DNA from: Paracoccaceae bacterium
Lineage (GTDB): Bacteria; Pseudomonadota; Alphaproteobacteria; Rhodobacterales; Rhodobacteraceae
Assembly (NCBI GenBank): GCA_020637675.1
Contig: JACKKD010000002.1
Span: 372,001-436,000, forward strand
DNA length: 64,000 bases
Direction: 5' to 3'
Shown: one piece after another, positions 8,191 through 16,499 of the stretch
Layout of the letters: each line of letters opens with the position of its first letter
Numbering within the stretch: position 1 is the stretch's first letter
Notes under the pieces: generated by a model
What the model saw: the letters and a program-made list of their open reading frames with translations, nothing else
What the model was told of the DNA's origin: nothing
The model's database searches: none
Position numbers and translations under genes: made by a program

Positions 8191-8664
8191 ATGCCCGTTT
8201 CCGCCCCGTCGTCCGAGCTCTCGCTGATGCCCGGCCAGCTTCTGGCCCGCGGCGTCTGCCGGCACCTCCTCCACCACGGCTTCGCCACGGTCGAGGAACT
8301 GGTGCCGGCACCGGGCCTCCGCGTCGACGTGATGGCGCTCGGCCCGAAGGGGGAGGTCTGGATCGTCGAGTGCAAGTCGGGCCGCGCCGACTTCACCTCG
8401 GACCGCAAGTGGCGGAACTACCTCGAATGGTCGGACCGCTTCTTCTGGGCCGTAGATGCCGAATTCCCGGTCGATCTGCTGCCGCCTGACACCGGGCTCA
8501 TCCTCGCCGACGGCTATGATGCCGAGATCGTCCGCATGTCGCCCGAGACACCGCTCGCAGGGGCGCGGCGCAAGGTCATGCTGCACAAGTTCGCCCGCCA
8601 TGCCGCGCTGAGACTGCAGGCCGCGCGCGATCCCGCCATCAGCCTTTCCGGGGTTTTCCTTTAG
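8191..8664 (+). CDS. mmcB: MmcB family DNA repair nuclease-fold protein
   Basis: A 157-residue protein of the MmcB family (PD-(D/E)XK nuclease fold), linked in Caulobacter to survival after mitomycin C crosslinking. The catalytic-type residues are visible: Asp46 in LRVDVMAL and Glu60-x-Lys62 in WIVECKSG. It has no signal peptide and should act on DNA in the cytoplasm. A LexA box lies just upstream. Its last 26 bases overlap the 3' end of the convergent DUF6324 gene. Confidence 0.9.
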   Translation: MPVSAPSSELSLMPGQLLARGVCRHLLHHGFATVEELVPAPGLRVDVMALGPKGEVWIVECKSGRADFTSDRKWRNYLEWSDRFFWAVDAEFPVDLLPPDTGLILADGYDAEIVRMSPETPLAGARRKVMLHKFARHAALRLQAARDPAISLSGVFL

Positions 8665-8884
8665 CGCCGCCCGTGGCTTTGCCTGCCTTGCCGCCGGCGC
8701 CGCCCATGGCGCGCGCGGCTTCGGCCGCCGCGATGAGCTCCTCGGCGATCTCCTCGGCCTCTTCCGGCTCGAAATCGAGCGGGAGTTCGACGCCCTCCGC
8801 CTCCACATAGATCCGCACCATACCGAGCGAGGTGGGACCGATCTGCAGGTTGGCCGCGATGTCGCTTTCCTTGTCTATGCCCAT
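8639..8884 (-). CDS. DUF6324-type small acidic protein
   Basis: An 81-residue protein of unknown function. A conserved acidic first part (MGIDKESDIAANLQIGPTS; FEPEEAEEIAEELIAAAEAA) is followed by a Gly/Lys/Ala-rich tail (residues 60-81) that looks disordered. It resembles a short family common in Rhodobacterales. Its end overlaps mmcB by 26 bases in the opposite direction; the low-complexity tail is the part that overlaps. Confidence 0.7.
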   Translation of the reverse strand: MGIDKESDIAANLQIGPTSLGMVRIYVEAEGVELPLDFEPEEAEEIAEELIAAAEAARAMGGAGGKAGKATGGAKGKPRKG

Positions 8885-9238
8885 GGCTCGCCTCCCGTTC
8901 CTTCCGGACCGGGCTAGCGCGGACCGGTGCTGGGGACAAGCCGGCATGATGCTTGATTGACACAAGCGAGCGATCGAGGCCGCCAGCGAGCCCCTCTGGC
9001 CAGGCTCGCGATCCCTGGGGAAGGGGGGGCGCGATCGACGCGACGCGGGCCCTCAACTGCGCCCAGACGCGCGGACGTGGCCAGCCCGGCCGATCCTGAC
9101 CGGGGTCCGGCTCTTCCCCCCTCGGCCCGGCGCGCGCCCGCGGTCGACCGGAGGTAGGAGCGCGTCCTCAGACGGCGGCCGGAAGGAGGATTCTCGCCCT
9201 TGCATTTGGGGGGGCGCGGCGCTAAATGCCCCCCGAGT
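8885..9238. other. Intergenic region before tRNA-His
   Basis: GC-rich spacer with no convincing gene. The only clear signal is the tRNA promoter at its right end (9200-9228). The left end must hold the promoter of the DUF6324 gene on the minus strand, but no good match was found. Confidence 0.5.
9200..9228 (+). promoter_or_regulatory. Sigma-70-type promoter of tRNA-His
   Basis: TTGCAT (9200-9205), a 17-base spacer, and TAAATG (9223-9228). This would start transcription near 9235, just before the mature 5' end of the tRNA at 9239. Spacing and position fit well, although both hexamers are imperfect. Confidence 0.6.
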
Positions 9239-9315
9239 GCCGCCTTAGCTCAGTTGGTTAGAGCACCAGATTGTGGATCTGGGGGTCCCCCGTTCGAGCC
9301 GGGGAGGCGGTACCA
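9239..9315 (+). tRNA. tRNA-His (GTG)
   Basis: A full cloverleaf: acceptor stem GCCGCCT/AGGCGGT, D arm GCTC...GAGC, anticodon stem CCAGA/TCTGG with loop TTGTGGA (anticodon GTG), T arm CCCCG-TTCGAGC-CGGGG, and encoded CCA (9313-9315). The base before position 1 is T, not G, and the discriminator is A73, with a G1-U72 wobble at the top of the stem. This is the alphaproteobacterial variant that lacks the otherwise nearly universal G-1:C73 pair of tRNA-His. Confidence 0.96.
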
Positions 9316-9326
9316 TCCCCCGGAAC

Positions 9327-10415
9327 TCACGCCTTGCGCGACGCGCTCAGGACCGGGAACGGCGCCGGTCTGGCCAGCGCGGGGAGATGCACGCCAAGGA
9401 AGGTGAGCCAGGCGCCCGACCAGAGGGCGCCGGAGAGCGCGATCCAGGGTGCCGGGTCGCCGGCCGCCTCTGCCGCTGTCCGCACGAGGGCCGCCGCGAA
9501 GAGCGCCGCGAAGGCCATCCGGTGGAGCGGGTGCGGCCGCAGCGGTCCGCCGTCCGTCCGTCCCATGGTCGCGCGGGCGGCAAAGGCGAGGACCATCGAC
9601 CCCATGGCCGCCATCGTGACGAGATGTTCCGCCGCCGCCGGCGGCAGCGCGCCCAAGCGGCCGAGGGCGAGGCCGGCGAGAGCTGGGGCAAGGGCCGCGT
9701 AGGCGAGGGCCAGCATCAGGTTCGCCGCGCCCGCCTGCCAGAGGCCCCGGACGCGCGTCAGGACCCAGAGCGCCGCGAGCGCGAGCGCGATGGCCGAGGG
9801 TACCGCTGCCGGAACCATCGCGGCCCCGGCGAGGCAGAGACCGGGCCACAGTGGACCGGTCGCCGTCGTGCCCGGCACCCGGCCGGGTTCGGAGGCAAGG
9901 AAGGCTGGCACCGCGCGCCCCCCGACGGCAAGGATAAGGGCCGCCATGGCGAGCGGCAGCGCGCCGGCCGGTATGTGGTCGCGGATCAGCGCCACCTCGG
10001 CGAGGACAAGGGCGATCGGCGCCGCGGCGAGCGGCAGGCGTGCCCACCGTCGCGCCATGACCACGGGCCAGAGCACGGAACCGGCGACGGGCACCAGCGG
10101 CAGGGCGGGGGCAAGCGCCGCCTCCGGCCAGCGCAGCGCGGCGATCCGCGCCGCGAGCGCCAGGGTGCCGAGGAGCCAGGCGGGGAGCGGCGCATCGCGG
10201 CCCGTCCAGGCCCGCTGGGCGGTCAGCACGTAACCCGCGACCGCCGCGCCGCCGAAGCCGAAGATGCCGAGGCGGACATGCGCCAGCCGCGGATCGTCGA
10301 GCGGCAGGAGCCAGACCCAGGGCAGCGCCGTCGCGAGGGCCGCGGCGAGGGCGAAGAACACGCCCGCCGGGTGTCGCCAAAGCGCGGCGCGTGCCGGGGT
10401 GCCGTCCGGGCTCAC
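9327..10415 (-). CDS. NnrS family membrane protein (divergent)
   Basis: A 362-residue polytopic membrane protein, about 11-12 helices. NnrS proteins are haem- and copper-containing membrane proteins tied to nitric oxide stress. GYVLTAQRAWTGR (near residue 60) and MGSMVLAFAARATMGRT in the C-terminal half match the family. The usual WHAHEMLFG motif is only weakly kept (LAHVRLGIFGF), so metal binding may differ. I chose GTG at 10415, which begins 4 bases after the upstream DUF6476 stop; an ATG-type start at 10457 would overlap that gene. Confidence 0.75.
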   Translation of the reverse strand: MSPDGTPARAALWRHPAGVFFALAAALATALPWVWLLPLDDPRLAHVRLGIFGFGGAAVAGYVLTAQRAWTGRDAPLPAWLLGTLALAARIAALRWPEAALAPALPLVPVAGSVLWPVVMARRWARLPLAAAPIALVLAEVALIRDHIPAGALPLAMAALILAVGGRAVPAFLASEPGRVPGTTATGPLWPGLCLAGAAMVPAAVPSAIALALAALWVLTRVRGLWQAGAANLMLALAYAALAPALAGLALGRLGALPPAAAEHLVTMAAMGSMVLAFAARATMGRTDGGPLRPHPLHRMAFAALFAAALVRTAAEAAGDPAPWIALSGALWSGAWLTFLGVHLPALARPAPFPVLSASRKA

Positions 10416-10419
10416 CGGG

Positions 10420-10758
10420 TCACGTCCCGCCGATCGCCACGCGCTGCCGCAGCGCACCCGTTTCGGCGTCGAGAATGAGGATCTCCTCGGTGTCGGTGAC
10501 GACGGCGATCCAGCCGCGGCCGAAGGTCACCGCCTCGGCGGTGAGCCCATCGGGAAGCACGACATGTTCGGGCAGGTTGGGGCGGACCGCGGTGACCGAC
10601 GGCAGGCGGATGACAAGGAGCACGATGATCGTTATCAGTCCGGCAATCATCGTCCCGGCAAGGGCGGTGACGAGGAGTTTCAGGAAGCGCAGTTCCGGCG
10701 GCGGAGCGGCGCCGTTTCCGTGCGGAGCGTCGTCGATGTCGGAGGCCAAGGGCCGCAT
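10420..10758 (-). CDS. DUF6476-type single-pass membrane protein
   Basis: A 112-residue protein with one membrane helix (about residues 27-50) and a C-terminal domain of roughly 60 residues (PEHVVLPDGLTAEAVTFGRGWIAVV) that looks like a single beta-propeller-like blade outside the membrane. Function unknown. It is upstream of nnrS in the same direction and overlaps the first 23 bases of rluD head to head, so one of the two starts may be slightly internal. Confidence 0.72.
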   Translation of the reverse strand: MRPLASDIDDAPHGNGAAPPPELRFLKLLVTALAGTMIAGLITIIVLLVIRLPSVTAVRPNLPEHVVLPDGLTAEAVTFGRGWIAVVTDTEEILILDAETGALRQRVAIGGT

Positions 10759-11770
10759 CCTTTCGGTCGAGATCGGGTCCAACCCGCCCGACCGCCTTGA
10801 TAAGGCGCTCGCCCGCGATGTGCCAGCGGAAGCGTCGCTGTCGCGCTCGCGCCTCGCCCGGCTTCTGGCCGAGGGTGCGGTGACGAAGGCCGGCGTGCCC
10901 GTCGCCGACCCCAAGGCGAAGGTCGCGGAGGGCGAGACCTATGCCATCGCCCTCGGCCCGGCCGAGGAGGTGGCGACGAAGGCCGAGGCGATCCCGCTGA
11001 AGATCCTGTGGGAGGACGCCGACCTCATCGTCGTCGACAAGCCTGCCGGCATGGTCGTCCACCCCGCGCCGGGCTCGCGCGACGGCACGCTCGTCAACGC
11101 GCTCCTGCATCACTGCGGTGACACGCTTTCCGGCGTGGGAGGCGAGAAGCGGCCGGGCATCGTCCACCGGATCGACAAGGATACCTCGGGCGTCCTGGTG
11201 GTTGCCAAGAGCGACCGCGCGCACCATGGCCTTGCGCGCCAGTTCGAGAAACATACCGTGGAAAGGCACTACCTCGCCCTCGTCCATGGCGTGCCGGACC
11301 GGAGCGACCCGCGCCTTGGCGGTGTGAAGGGGGTGAGCTTCGAGCCGGGGGGCATCCTGAAGATCACCACCCAGCTTGCCCGCCACAAGACCGACCGCCA
11401 GCGCCAGGCCGTGCTTTTCCACGGCGGTCGCCACGCGGTGACGCGCGCGCGCGTGGTGGAGACCTTCGGGGCGCCGCCGGCGCTGGCTCTCGTCGACTGC
11501 TGGCTCGAGACCGGGCGGACGCACCAGATCCGCGTCCACATGGCCCACTCGGGCCACGGGCTTGTCGGTGATCCGACCTATGGCGGACGGCGCAAGCCCT
11601 CTGCCACCGCCCTGGGACCGGAGGCGGCGGCGGCCGTGGCCGCCTTCCCGCGCCAGGCGCTCCACGCGGCGACGCTCGGCTTCGTCCATCCGGTGAGCGG
11701 AGAGGACTTGCGCTTCACCGCCGATCTGCCGGAAGATTTCGCGGGGCTCCTGGCACGCCTCAGGTCCTGA
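10736..11770 (+). CDS. rluD: 23S rRNA pseudouridine synthase, RluD family
   Basis: A 344-residue RluA/RluD-type enzyme that isomerises specific uridines of 23S rRNA. An N-terminal S4-like RNA-binding segment (about residues 18-80) precedes the catalytic domain; the catalytic Asp147 lies in HRIDKDTSG (144-152). GRTHQIRVHM and the C-terminal LHAATLGFVHP are the other family motifs. It is followed closely by cardiolipin synthase. RluD and rpoH neighbours in this order are familiar from Rhodobacterales. Confidence 0.92.
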   Translation: MSEAKGRILSVEIGSNPPDRLDKALARDVPAEASLSRSRLARLLAEGAVTKAGVPVADPKAKVAEGETYAIALGPAEEVATKAEAIPLKILWEDADLIVVDKPAGMVVHPAPGSRDGTLVNALLHHCGDTLSGVGGEKRPGIVHRIDKDTSGVLVVAKSDRAHHGLARQFEKHTVERHYLALVHGVPDRSDPRLGGVKGVSFEPGGILKITTQLARHKTDRQRQAVLFHGGRHAVTRARVVETFGAPPALALVDCWLETGRTHQIRVHMAHSGHGLVGDPTYGGRRKPSATALGPEAAAAVAAFPRQALHAATLGFVHPVSGEDLRFTADLPEDFAGLLARLRS

Positions 11771-11797
11771 TCCCCGGTCTTGCGCAAAGGCTTCCCG

Positions 11798-13228
11798 GTG
11801 ACCCTCAGCTTCGGCGTCCTCCTCCATCTCGCGCTTCAGCTCATGACCGCGCTCCGTGCGCTGACCCGGCGCGATCGTCAGCCTGCGGCACGGGCGGCGT
11901 GGCTCCTCCTGATCGCGGGCCTGCCGATCCTGGGCGTTGTGCTCTACTTCCTCTTCGGCGAGGTGAACATCGGCGCGCGCACCCGTCGCCGGATGACGGA
12001 CGTCACGGCCCGGCTCGGGGCGCCACGCCTCGCCGTTCCGGGGGAGTCCGCGCCGGCCGTGCCCGTGACCCTTCGCCCTGTCTTCCGCCGCGCCGCCTCC
12101 GTCAACGGCTTCGTGCCGGTGGGCGGCAACCGGGCAACGATTCCGGCCGACGAGGCGGCGGCCATCGACGCGCTTGTCGCCGACATCGACGCCGCACGGA
12201 ACCACGTCCACCTGCTGTTCTACATCTGGCTCGAGGACGCAAGCGGCACACGCGTCATCGAGGCGGTGGAGCGCGCGGCCGCCCGCGGGGTCGTCTGCCG
12301 GCTGCTGATCGACGGCGTCGGCTCGCGGGCGCTCGCCCGGTCGGACCGCTGGAAGGGTCTTGCCGCGGCCGGCGTGCGGACCGCGATCACCTTCAAGATG
12401 CGCTGGCTGCCGGCGCATATCTTCTTCGCCCGCATCGATCTCAGGAACCACCGCAAGATCGTCGTGATCGACGGACGCGTGGGCTACTGCGGCAGCCAGA
12501 ACTGCGCCGACGCGGCCTTCCTGCCCAAGCGGAAATACGCCCCCTGGATCGACATCATGCTCAGGGTCGAGGGGCCGGTGGTACGCCAGTTCCAGCATCT
12601 CTTCGCGATCGACTGGATGACCCATAGCGAGGAGGACATCGCCGGGCTGCTCGACGCGGGCGTGCCGCCGCTTTCCGGCGGGTTCCCTGCGGTCGCCGTC
12701 GGCACCGGCCCGACCATCGACAACCGCGCCGTGTCCGACCTCTTCGCGCTTCTCCTGGCGGCGGCGGAGGAGGAGGCGATCATCACCACGCCCTACTACG
12801 TGCCCGACGACACGCTCCACCGGGCGATCTGCTCGGCCGCGCAACGGGGCGTGAAGGTGACGATGATCCTGCCCGCGCGGAACGACAGCGTCTTCGTCGC
12901 CCGCGCCAGCCGCAGCTATTACGCGGACCTGCTCCGCGCGGGCGTCCGGCTGGCCGAGTTCGGCCCGGGGCTTCTGCATGCCAAGACGCTGACGGTGGAC
13001 GGCATCGCCACCTGTGTGGGCTCGGCCAACATGGACCGTCGCAGCTTCGAGCTGAACTACGAGAACGGCCTGATCTTCGTCTGCGAGGAGACGACCGGGG
13101 CTGTCCGTTCCCGCCAACTCGCCTGGCTCGACAAGGCCGCTATCCTCGACCGCAACCACGGACAGAGCTGGTCCTTGGCCGTAAGGGCGACCAACAACCT
13201 CTTCGCGACGATGGGCCCGCTGCTCTGA
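11798..13228 (+). CDS. cls: Cardiolipin synthase (phospholipase D family)
   Basis: A 476-residue membrane enzyme that makes cardiolipin from phosphatidylglycerol. Two N-terminal helices (about residues 1-16 and 34-54) are followed by two PLD catalytic motifs, HRKIVVID near residue 218 and HAKTLTVD near 394, each HxK(x)4D, with GSQN and GSANMD after them. The GTG at 11798 has AAAGG 7 bases upstream and gives a natural first helix; a TTG 18 bases earlier is the alternative. The gene begins 27 bases after rluD and is probably co-transcribed. Confidence 0.92.
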   Translation: MTLSFGVLLHLALQLMTALRALTRRDRQPAARAAWLLLIAGLPILGVVLYFLFGEVNIGARTRRRMTDVTARLGAPRLAVPGESAPAVPVTLRPVFRRAASVNGFVPVGGNRATIPADEAAAIDALVADIDAARNHVHLLFYIWLEDASGTRVIEAVERAAARGVVCRLLIDGVGSRALARSDRWKGLAAAGVRTAITFKMRWLPAHIFFARIDLRNHRKIVVIDGRVGYCGSQNCADAAFLPKRKYAPWIDIMLRVEGPVVRQFQHLFAIDWMTHSEEDIAGLLDAGVPPLSGGFPAVAVGTGPTIDNRAVSDLFALLLAAAEEEAIITTPYYVPDDTLHRAICSAAQRGVKVTMILPARNDSVFVARASRSYYADLLRAGVRLAEFGPGLLHAKTLTVDGIATCVGSANMDRRSFELNYENGLIFVCEETTGAVRSRQLAWLDKAAILDRNHGQSWSLAVRATNNLFATMGPLL

Positions 13229-13331
13229 TGTCGGGTGACGGTCGCGTCTTCTGACAAGGACGTGAGGGCATGAAACATCCGCGGAACCGCGACGGACGTA
13301 TCTCCATTCGTCGTTAGAATGCGACGTGCAG

Positions 13332-13353
13332 GCCTTCGCCCTTGTGCGAAGGC
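13332..13353 (+). other. Perfect 8-bp hairpin upstream of rpoH
   Basis: GCCTTCGC (13332-13339), a six-base loop, and GCGAAGGC (13346-13353). No T-run follows, so a terminator for cls is doubtful. It overlaps a possible promoter: TTGTGC at 13342-13347, 17 bases, TAGATA at 13365-13370. It could be an operator or an mRNA structure controlling rpoH. Confidence 0.5.
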
Positions 13354-13401
13354 GTCGGGGCGCGTAGATAACGGGTCCCCGGCCGACAGAAAGGGTCAGG
13401 A

Positions 13402-14298
13402 ATGACGAGCTATGCCAATCTTCCCGCGCCGAGCCCCGAACAGGGGCTGAACCGCTACCTCCAGGAAATCCGCAAGTTCCCGCTTCTGGAGCCGGAAGAG
13501 GAATACATGCTGGCGAAGGCCTGGGTGGATCACCAGGACAGCGCCGCCGCCCACCGCCTCGTCACCTCGCACCTGCGTCTCGCCGCCAAGATCGCCATGG
13601 GCTACCGCGGCTATGGTCTGCCGCAGGCCGAGGTCATCTCGGAGGCAAACGTCGGGCTGATGCAGGCGGTGAAACGCTTTGATCCCGAGAGGGGCTTCCG
13701 CCTTGCGACCTACGCGATGTGGTGGATCCGCGCCTCGATCCAGGAATACATCCTCAGATCCTGGAGCCTTGTGAAGCTTGGCACCACCTCGGCGCAGAAA
13801 AAGCTCTTCTTCAACCTCAGGAAGGCGAAGAGCCGCATCGGCGCGCTGGAGGAGGGCGACCTCACGCCCGAGCATGTCGCGAAGATCGCTCACGACCTCA
13901 ACGTGAGCGTGGACGAGGTCATCGACATGAACCGCCGCCTCGCCGGTGCCGACGCCTCGCTGAACGCCACGATCGGGTCGGACGGCGAGGGTGCCGCGCA
14001 GTGGCAGGACTGGCTGGAGGACGAGGACGCAGACCAGGCGACGGACTTCGCCGAGAAGGACGAGCTCGGGGTGCGGCGCGAGCTTCTGGAAAAGGCAATG
14101 GCGGTCCTGAATGACCGCGAGAAGGACGTTCTCATGCAGCGCCGGCTCCGCGACGACCCGGTGACGCTCGAAGACCTGTCGGAGCAGTACGGCGTCAGCC
14201 GCGAGCGCATCCGCCAGATCGAGGTCCGCGCCTTCGAGAAGCTGCAGAACGAGATGCGCAAGCTCGCCAAGGACAAGGGGATGCTCGTCCCCGCCTGA
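13402..14298 (+). CDS. rpoH: RNA polymerase heat-shock sigma factor RpoH (RpoH I type)
   Basis: A 298-residue sigma-32. It has region 2 DPERGFRLATYAMWWIRASI (residues 94-113), the RpoH box QKKLFFNLRK (132-141) and a region 4 helix-turn-helix ending VSRERIRQIEVRAFEKL. Rhodobacteraceae usually carry two RpoH proteins; the sequence and rluD neighbourhood match the RpoH I type. It directs polymerase to chaperone and protease genes after heat or oxidative stress. GAAAGGG lies about 8 bases before the ATG. An 8-bp hairpin sits in the promoter region. Confidence 0.95.
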   Translation: MTSYANLPAPSPEQGLNRYLQEIRKFPLLEPEEEYMLAKAWVDHQDSAAAHRLVTSHLRLAAKIAMGYRGYGLPQAEVISEANVGLMQAVKRFDPERGFRLATYAMWWIRASIQEYILRSWSLVKLGTTSAQKKLFFNLRKAKSRIGALEEGDLTPEHVAKIAHDLNVSVDEVIDMNRRLAGADASLNATIGSDGEGAAQWQDWLEDEDADQATDFAEKDELGVRRELLEKAMAVLNDREKDVLMQRRLRDDPVTLEDLSEQYGVSRERIRQIEVRAFEKLQNEMRKLAKDKGMLVPA

Positions 14299-14301
14299 GC
14301 C

Positions 14302-15261
14302 TCAGGCGCGCCGCCGCAGGAAGGCGTCGATCGCGGCGAAGACCTCAGCGTCGTGGCCGATCCAGATGTGCCCGCCAGTCGGGAAGCTGACCAGTTCGGC
14401 GTGCCGCACCGTCCGGGCGATGTGGCGCGCCGCGTCGTGGGTGAGGAAGAGATCGTCCTCGCAGGCCAGGGCGAGCGTCGGCGCGGCGATCCGGTCAAGC
14501 GCCTGTTCTGGCGGATCGCCGGCCCGGCGCGCGTCATAGAGAAGCCCCTCGGCCCGCGCGCTCACCGGCAGGATCGCGTGGAGGATTTCGCGGGCGCGCG
14601 CCTGCTCTTCGGAGGAGGCGGCGTGGACCAGCGCGGGATCGGTGGCGAGAAGCGTGCGGATCATCGTGTCCTCGGCCAGTTCCATTCCCGCCCAGAAGAG
14701 GAAATCCGACCGGAGCGCATGGCGCATGACCGCAGCGCCGAGCGCGCCCGGTCGCATCGGCGGCCGGCCCGGCGCGTGGGCCGCCGGCACGATTGCCACC
14801 AGCGCGGCGCAGCGGTCGGGATGGCGGATCGCGAACTCGATCGCCGGAATCGCCCCGGCCGATCCGCCCATGACGGGAAGCCGCCCGATTCCGAGAGTGT
14901 CGAGCAAGTCCGCCATGGCGTCGGCCTCGACGGCGGGCGAGGCGGCGGCGGGCATGGCCGTGCCGAGATAGCCGAAGCGCGAGGGCGCGATAACCCGCCA
15001 TCCGGCTGCCGCGAGCCTCCGGCAGAAGTGAAGCCCCTGGTCGAAACCGCCGCCCGTGCCGTGAAGCATGAGGACCGGCGGGCCGTCGCCTGCCTCCGCC
15101 CACTGGACGGGGCCGAATCGGGTGGCCGCCAGCGCCGCCGGGGCGGCGGTGCGCGCCCGTGCCTCGGCCAGCGCGACGTGGAAGGCCAGTGGCACCGGCA
15201 CCGCCGCCATCGTTGCCGTGGCGGCAGCGAGGCCCAGACCGATGATGCTGCGCCGGTTCAT
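14302..15261 (-). CDS. Alpha/beta hydrolase with N-terminal signal or anchor
   Basis: A 319-residue alpha/beta-hydrolase fold protein of unknown substrate. An N-terminal hydrophobic segment (about residues 5-30) suggests export or anchoring; two arginines near the start fit a signal. The nucleophile elbow is GGSAGA with Ser134, the oxyanion region is HGTGGG (67-72), and the likely base is the His of GGHIW near the end. The ATG at 15261 has GGAGG 8 bases upstream. It is convergent with rpoH, separated by 3 bases. Confidence 0.85.
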   Translation of the reverse strand: MNRRSIIGLGLAAATATMAAVPVPLAFHVALAEARARTAAPAALAATRFGPVQWAEAGDGPPVLMLHGTGGGFDQGLHFCRRLAAAGWRVIAPSRFGYLGTAMPAAASPAVEADAMADLLDTLGIGRLPVMGGSAGAIPAIEFAIRHPDRCAALVAIVPAAHAPGRPPMRPGALGAAVMRHALRSDFLFWAGMELAEDTMIRTLLATDPALVHAASSEEQARAREILHAILPVSARAEGLLYDARRAGDPPEQALDRIAAPTLALACEDDLFLTHDAARHIARTVRHAELVSFPTGGHIWIGHDAEVFAAIDAFLRRRA

Positions 15262-15392
15262 TCCGTGCCCTCCTCTTCCGCCCCATGCATGGACCGCCCG
15301 CGCCACGCCATGATCGGGATCAAGCCGCCGCCCATTGCTCCCGCGCCGCCACGCGGCTACCCATGAACCGGCGGGCAGTGGGGGAGATCGCG

Positions 15393-16433
15393 ATGAAACC
15401 GGTCAACTGGGGAGTTCTCGGCGCGGCCAACTTCGCCCGCCAGCACATGGCCCGCGCGATCCACGAGGCCGAGGGCGCGCGGCTGCATGCGCTCGCCACA
15501 ACGCACGCCGACAAGGCCGAGGGGTTTCGCGCCTTCTGCCCCGACCTCAAGGTGCATGGCAGCTACGAGGCGCTCCTGGCGGACCCGGAGGTGGAGGCGG
15601 TCTATATCCCGCTGCCGAACACGCTTCATGTCGAATGGACGCTGAAGGCCATCGCCGCCGGCAAGCATGTCCTGACCGAGAAGCCCATCGCCATGGCGGC
15701 GGGCGAGGTCGACGCGCTCATCGCCGCGCGTGATGCCTCCGGGCTTCTCGTGACCGAGGCCTACATGATCGTCCACCACCCGCAGTGGCAGCGGGCGAAG
15801 GCGCTCGTGGCCGAAGGCGCCATCGGCCGCCTGCTCCACGCCGACGCGCATTTCAGTTACGACAACCGCGCCGATCCGGCCAATATCCGCAACCGCCCCG
15901 AAACCGGTGGCGGTTCCATTCCCGATATCGGCGTCTACGCCTACGGCTCGGTGCGCTGGGTCACGGGCGCGGAGCCTGTCGCCCTTCGCGCGCGCATCAC
16001 CCGCGAGAATGGCGTCGATGTCTTCGCCCAGGTCCTGGCCGACATGGAACGGCCGCGGAAGGGGCCCGGGGAGGGGCCGGGGGAGGGGCCGGGGGAGGGG
16101 CCGGGGAGCCGGTTCAGCTACCACGCCATGACCTCGATGCGCCTGCCGCCGCGGCAGGAGGTGGTGTTCCAGGGCGAAGCCGGCGTCCTGCGCCTCAGCG
16201 CGCCCTTCAACGCCGGGCTCTTCGGCGAGGCGCAGCTCCATATGTTCCGCCCCGGCAAGCCGGACCATGCCGAGCGCTTCCCGGGCGCCCGGCAATACCG
16301 TAATCAGGTTGAGGCCTTCGGCCGGACGCTCCGCGAGGGCGCGGCCTATCCCTGGACGCTGGAAGACGCGAAGGGCACCCAGGCGATGATCGACCGGGTC
16401 TTCGCCGCCGACAAGGCGCTTGCGCAAACTTGA
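15393..16433 (+). CDS. Gfo/Idh/MocA family NAD(P)-dependent oxidoreductase
   Basis: A 346-residue dehydrogenase. The Rossmann start NWGVLGAANFA (residues 5-15) and the EKPIAM signature near residue 94 are clear; a C-terminal oxidoreductase domain follows. The substrate is probably a sugar or inositol-like polyol but cannot be named. GGGGGAGA lies upstream of the ATG. Odd: near residue 226 a run of four GPGE repeats interrupts the C-terminal beta-sheet region, encoded by a G-rich 12-base tandem repeat (see separate entry); relatives have a short turn there. Confidence 0.88.
   Translation: MKPVNWGVLGAANFARQHMARAIHEAEGARLHALATTHADKAEGFRAFCPDLKVHGSYEALLADPEVEAVYIPLPNTLHVEWTLKAIAAGKHVLTEKPIAMAAGEVDALIAARDASGLLVTEAYMIVHHPQWQRAKALVAEGAIGRLLHADAHFSYDNRADPANIRNRPETGGGSIPDIGVYAYGSVRWVTGAEPVALRARITRENGVDVFAQVLADMERPRKGPGEGPGEGPGEGPGSRFSYHAMTSMRLPPRQEVVFQGEAGVLRLSAPFNAGLFGEAQLHMFRPGKPDHAERFPGARQYRNQVEAFGRTLREGAAYPWTLEDAKGTQAMIDRVFAADKALAQT
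16063..16107 (+). repeat. 12-base G-rich tandem repeat inside an oxidoreductase gene
   Basis: About three and a half copies of GGGGAGGGGCCG in frame, coding for repeated Gly-Pro-Gly-Glu. The run contains more than four blocks of four or more G, enough for a G-quadruplex on the coding strand. It adds a flexible loop to the protein and is a likely site of length variation by slippage. Confidence 0.9.
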
Positions 16434-16443
16434 CGCAAGTCAG
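16430..16443 (+). promoter_or_regulatory. FNR-like half-palindrome upstream of the host-attachment-like gene
   Basis: TTGAC-GCAA-GTCAG matches TTGAY-N4-RTCAA at 9 of 10 defined positions. It spans the stop codon of the oxidoreductase gene. A weak -10 (CAGACT, 16466-16471) would place its centre near -41.5. Weak evidence on its own. Confidence 0.35.
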
Positions 16444-16499
16444 CGACAACCGGGGCCAGTTGCGCCAGACTGATCCGGCACGACGAAGGGAGACCTGCG

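Noticed and set aside
10412..13159. A very long open frame on the minus strand opposite rluD and cls
   Set aside because: It is antisense to two clear genes with full active-site motifs; its translation is Arg/Ala/Asp-rich composition noise caused by high GC.
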